Assembly (NCBI GenBank): GCA_044238735.1
Contig: JBIICS010000120.1
Coordinates: forward strand, 1-8,678
Reading direction: 5' to 3'
DNA: 8,678 nt
From: JBIICS01 sp044238735
GTDB taxonomy: Bacteria; Bacteroidota; Bacteroidia; UBA4408
In this document: one piece after another, positions 6,285 to 8,678 of the stretch
Layout: every line of letters starts with the position of its first letter
How positions within the stretch are numbered: position 1 is the first letter of the stretch
Translations under genes and position numbers: made by a program
Notes under the pieces: generated by a model
Told to the model about the DNA's origin: nothing
Database searches by the model: none
The model's input: the letters and a program-made list of their open reading frames with translations, nothing else

Positions 6285-8678
6285 TTACTTATCTTCTTCA
6301 GGAGGTGCTCCTCCAATTTCAAATTTTTTAAGGAAATCTTTTTTCTTTCTTTCAGTAGATAAAATAAAGCTATAGGGCTTTTGTCCCTTTTCCGAATCTA
6401 ACTTACGTTTATCTGCCTTAAGAGCTTTAATAGTCTCATTAAATTTTGGATCAGAGGAAATTCCCTGCATTAAACCGGCCTGATAATTAAAATAATACCA
6501 ATTATTAGCGTCTAGTTCCAGATAGATATTTAGTATATCGCCACTTTTTTTCTTTTGGAATTCTATTCGGCCGTTTACCATTTTGTTTATCTGTGTTCTG
6601 TTAACACTGGCTAATCCAATTTTACCATCAGAAGTATAAGATTTAGTAGCGGTATTCCACATCATCTTTAAATCGGCGAACATAAAAGTATGCTCCAACT
6701 CGGATGGAAATCGTTTAAATGAACCGTATAAATTTAATTGAGATATTAATTTATCAGCTGTTTCCTTCGACAGCATTTCTCTGAGCGATTTTTCATAAAC
6801 AGGTCTACTGTAATTCACAGCTTCCGATATATTGGCTTCTTCAAAGGCTTTTGCAATGCCCCGTATACAATCATCAGCAAAAAAGAAATCTACTGTAGTT
6901 ACCAAATCAAATCTGGAATCGCCGTTATTTAGGTTATTGGTTCCATTCCCAAATGAACTCGCATTTATTCGCCCTAAGTCGGTACCCAGATTAACTTTAC
7001 CCTCTCCATAAACAATACAATTAGAAGTATTTAAACTGATATAATTACCCGGTAATGCCAGCTCCTTTAATTTTTCGAGATTGGAAATACGATACTCTTT
7101 AGAGGGTTTATCGTAAAACAAATATCCGTTAGCAGTTAGAATGTCGGTATCGGAATAATTCTTTTTCTTTGATAAGAATGCAGAATAAATATGAGTTGAA
7201 TCATTTGTAATAACGATTCCCGAAGATAATTTATCGTTTTTATCTCCGGCTCCTTCGGTTACAGTGAAATCTACTGGGATATATATTTCGTTTGGATTAA
7301 TTTCCGATTCAAATTCATACCAGCTCCTGGCTATAGAATTACACGCATGGGCAATTTTAACACCTCCATCAAATACCAGATTTTTTCGAGAAGCAAATAA
7401 TTTTACAGATCCTCTAAAATCAAAATGCGGGCTCAACTCAAATTCGGCTGTATCAGCAATACTGGCAGAGGCGGTAGTTTGACCGGTTGTATCAACACCA
7501 ACGTTTGCAAAGAAGAACGGGAATATCTGTTTATTTTCATCGATATAATCATAATAAGCAGTTCCAGAATACGATTTTCTACCGTATACATTAATATTTG
7601 CCTTATACAATTTGTGATATTTAGTAACACTATTGGCCACAATTGAAGAATTTTTAAACTCATCGAGTTTTGCTTTTTTTCTGATGGTAACCAAACCACT
7701 ATCAGGGTATGTTCTGGCATCGGCAACATCTACATATTTTACCTCGCGGCAGTAAACTACTTTGTTACGTATATCGTAAGTTGCTGCCGGAGATTTAAAA
7801 CGCAATGAGTCCTGATCGGGGTGTATTGATATGAACTCTGCACCATCAATTGCTACATCCGCAGTTGTATCGGCCACTTCGCCTTTTTTACCATCGGCAC
7901 TTAATTCAATGTTTTTAGTTTCCATAAACCACTTAAATCTATCCATATAACAGATATACTGATTTTGAGGGAACTTAACCAATGAACCCGCACCATTAGC
8001 TTTAAAATCTCCAAACTTTTTATCAAAATCGATATGAGCTTTAACGTTCGTAGTGGTAAAAGACAGCTCGGCAGACTCTACATCCGTTAACATAAAATCA
8101 GCAGTATCTGCATCCATTGTTATTTTACTGAACTTAATTTTTTTAGAAATTAAATCTGCACCCTGAAAAACGGTTTTACCATTTCCTTCATATATTTCGG
8201 GAGAGAGTGTAGTTTCCCCATAAAAATCAGCCTTATTATGATACATCTTTATAGGCTTTTCTATAGTTTTTACTTTTAAATAATCTTTGTAGGGCCTAAA
8301 GTGCATTTTAACGTCTTCCCCTTTTGCATCCGGATACTGAACTTTTCCATCGGTTTCAGCCAATTCAAATTTCTGCGCTATAAAATTCATAGAATCCGGA
8401 AAAAAGTAGAAATCTTTTGAAGTAGTTGTAGAGGCGAGGTATTTCATAAAGCCATCCCCTCTTAATCCCCGGTTACTTAAATTAATATCTTTAAAATATT
8501 GAGCTTTACCTTTATAAATCGGGAATCCTTCCTCAGGCGTTGGCCTTATAAAACCCAGTGAATAATCATCCTGAAGTCTTAAATTTTCTCTAAATACAGG
8601 AAATATATCAGTACTTGAAAAATCGCCTGCAAAATTTAAGGCCTCATTGGTAAAGTTATCTAAACTATCAATGGTAAA
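6285..8678 (-). CDS. 3' part of a very large beta-rich, probably exported protein of unknown function
   Basis: The frame is open from the right window edge to a TAA at 6287-6285, giving at least 797 residues. The true start is outside the window; the Met at 8447 is internal, because the 77 codons before it read without a stop and continue the same style of sequence. I do not recognise a named domain. The protein is rich in beta-strand-like stretches with recurring Gly and aromatic residues, for example YKGKAQYFKDINLSNRGLRG, FKANGAGSLVKFPQNQYICY, YGRKSYSGTAYYDYIDEN, FRGSVKLFASRKNLVFDGGV and IVYGEGKVNLGTDLG. This pattern is loosely like the OstA/LptA-type beta repeats of envelope proteins, which is inference. 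No membrane helix is seen. The last 60 residues turn helical and charged, ending in GGAPPEEDK. The stop is 2 bases before tcdA. It resembles large hypothetical proteins of Bacteroidota, but no function can be given. Confidence 0.88.
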   Translation of the reverse strand, partial: FTIDSLDNFTNEALNFAGDFSSTDIFPVFRENLRLQDDYSLGFIRPTPEEGFPIYKGKAQYFKDINLSNRGLRGDGFMKYLASTTTSKDFYFFPDSMNFIAQKFELAETDGKVQYPDAKGEDVKMHFRPYKDYLKVKTIEKPIKMYHNKADFYGETTLSPEIYEGNGKTVFQGADLISKKIKFSKITMDADTADFMLTDVESAELSFTTTNVKAHIDFDKKFGDFKANGAGSLVKFPQNQYICYMDRFKWFMETKNIELSADGKKGEVADTTADVAIDGAEFISIHPDQDSLRFKSPAATYDIRNKVVYCREVKYVDVADARTYPDSGLVTIRKKAKLDEFKNSSIVANSVTKYHKLYKANINVYGRKSYSGTAYYDYIDENKQIFPFFFANVGVDTTGQTTASASIADTAEFELSPHFDFRGSVKLFASRKNLVFDGGVKIAHACNSIARSWYEFESEINPNEIYIPVDFTVTEGAGDKNDKLSSGIVITNDSTHIYSAFLSKKKNYSDTDILTANGYLFYDKPSKEYRISNLEKLKELALPGNYISLNTSNCIVYGEGKVNLGTDLGRINASSFGNGTNNLNNGDSRFDLVTTVDFFFADDCIRGIAKAFEEANISEAVNYSRPVYEKSLREMLSKETADKLISQLNLYGSFKRFPSELEHTFMFADLKMMWNTATKSYTSDGKIGLASVNRTQINKMVNGRIEFQKKKSGDILNIYLELDANNWYYFNYQAGLMQGISSDPKFNETIKALKADKRKLDSEKGQKPYSFILSTERKKKDFLKKFEIGGAPPEEDK
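6301..6314 (-). other. GGAGG/CCTCC hairpin inside the end of the large gene, upstream of tcdA
   Basis: On the minus strand GGAGG (6314-6310) and CCTCC (6305-6301) form a perfect five-base stem with an AGCA loop. It encodes part of the GGAPPEE tail of the large protein and lies 18 bases before the tcdA ATG. The GGAGG arm is Shine-Dalgarno-like but is about 27 bases from the ATG, too far for a normal ribosome site. It may modulate tcdA translation or may simply reflect codon choice. Confidence 0.25.

Noticed and set aside
7264..7729. Three overlapping open frames (plus 7264-7482, plus 7425-7646, minus 7433-7729) within the large gene.
   Set aside because: The large minus-strand frame runs unbroken for 797 codons through this region and has coherent protein-like sequence; the others are out-of-frame shadows.
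8445..8447. ATG at 8447 as the start of the large protein.
   Set aside because: The same frame is open for 77 more codons to the window edge and reads as a continuation of the protein (for example INLSNRGLRGDGF directly before the Met).

Overview
The window looks like ordinary chromosomal DNA from a member of the Bacteroidota. The DNA is AT-rich and starts have no clear Shine-Dalgarno sequence. Candidate promoters fit the Bacteroidota pattern (-33 TTTG, -7 TAnnTTTG), and the TonB-dependent receptor, the GyrB C-terminus and the coiled-coil lipoprotein are all of Bacteroidota type. Genus cannot be assigned from sequence reading alone.

Layout. Positions 1-213 hold no intact gene. They carry a possible decayed start of an FAD-binding oxidoreductase on the minus strand and a candidate promoter reading right. 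A 735-residue TonB-dependent outer-membrane receptor of the haem/haemoglobin type follows on the plus strand (214-2421). It converges on gyrB (minus, 2470-4422), and the two share one bidirectional terminator (2439-2471) that runs into the gyrB stop codon. Upstream of gyrB is a 185-base gap holding its likely promoter and a small inverted repeat. Next on the minus strand are a coiled-coil lipoprotein gene (4608-5492), a ThiF/E1-like tRNA t6A dehydratase gene tcdA (5551-6282), and the 3' part of a very large gene for a beta-rich, probably exported protein (6285 to beyond the window end).

How the genes relate. The large gene and tcdA are separated by only 2 bases and are almost certainly co-transcribed. 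The lipoprotein gene follows tcdA after 57 bases and may belong to the same transcript. gyrB appears to have its own promoter. The receptor imports a ligand (haem is the best guess) across the outer membrane. TcdA modifies tRNA in the cytoplasm, GyrB is the ATPase subunit of DNA gyrase, and the two remaining proteins are envelope proteins of unknown function. I see no shared pathway, mobile element, CRISPR array, RNA gene or defence system.

The parts most worth a second look are the large uncharacterised protein, the lipoprotein's conserved C-terminal domain, and the possible gene relic at the left edge. I found no convincing new multi-gene system.
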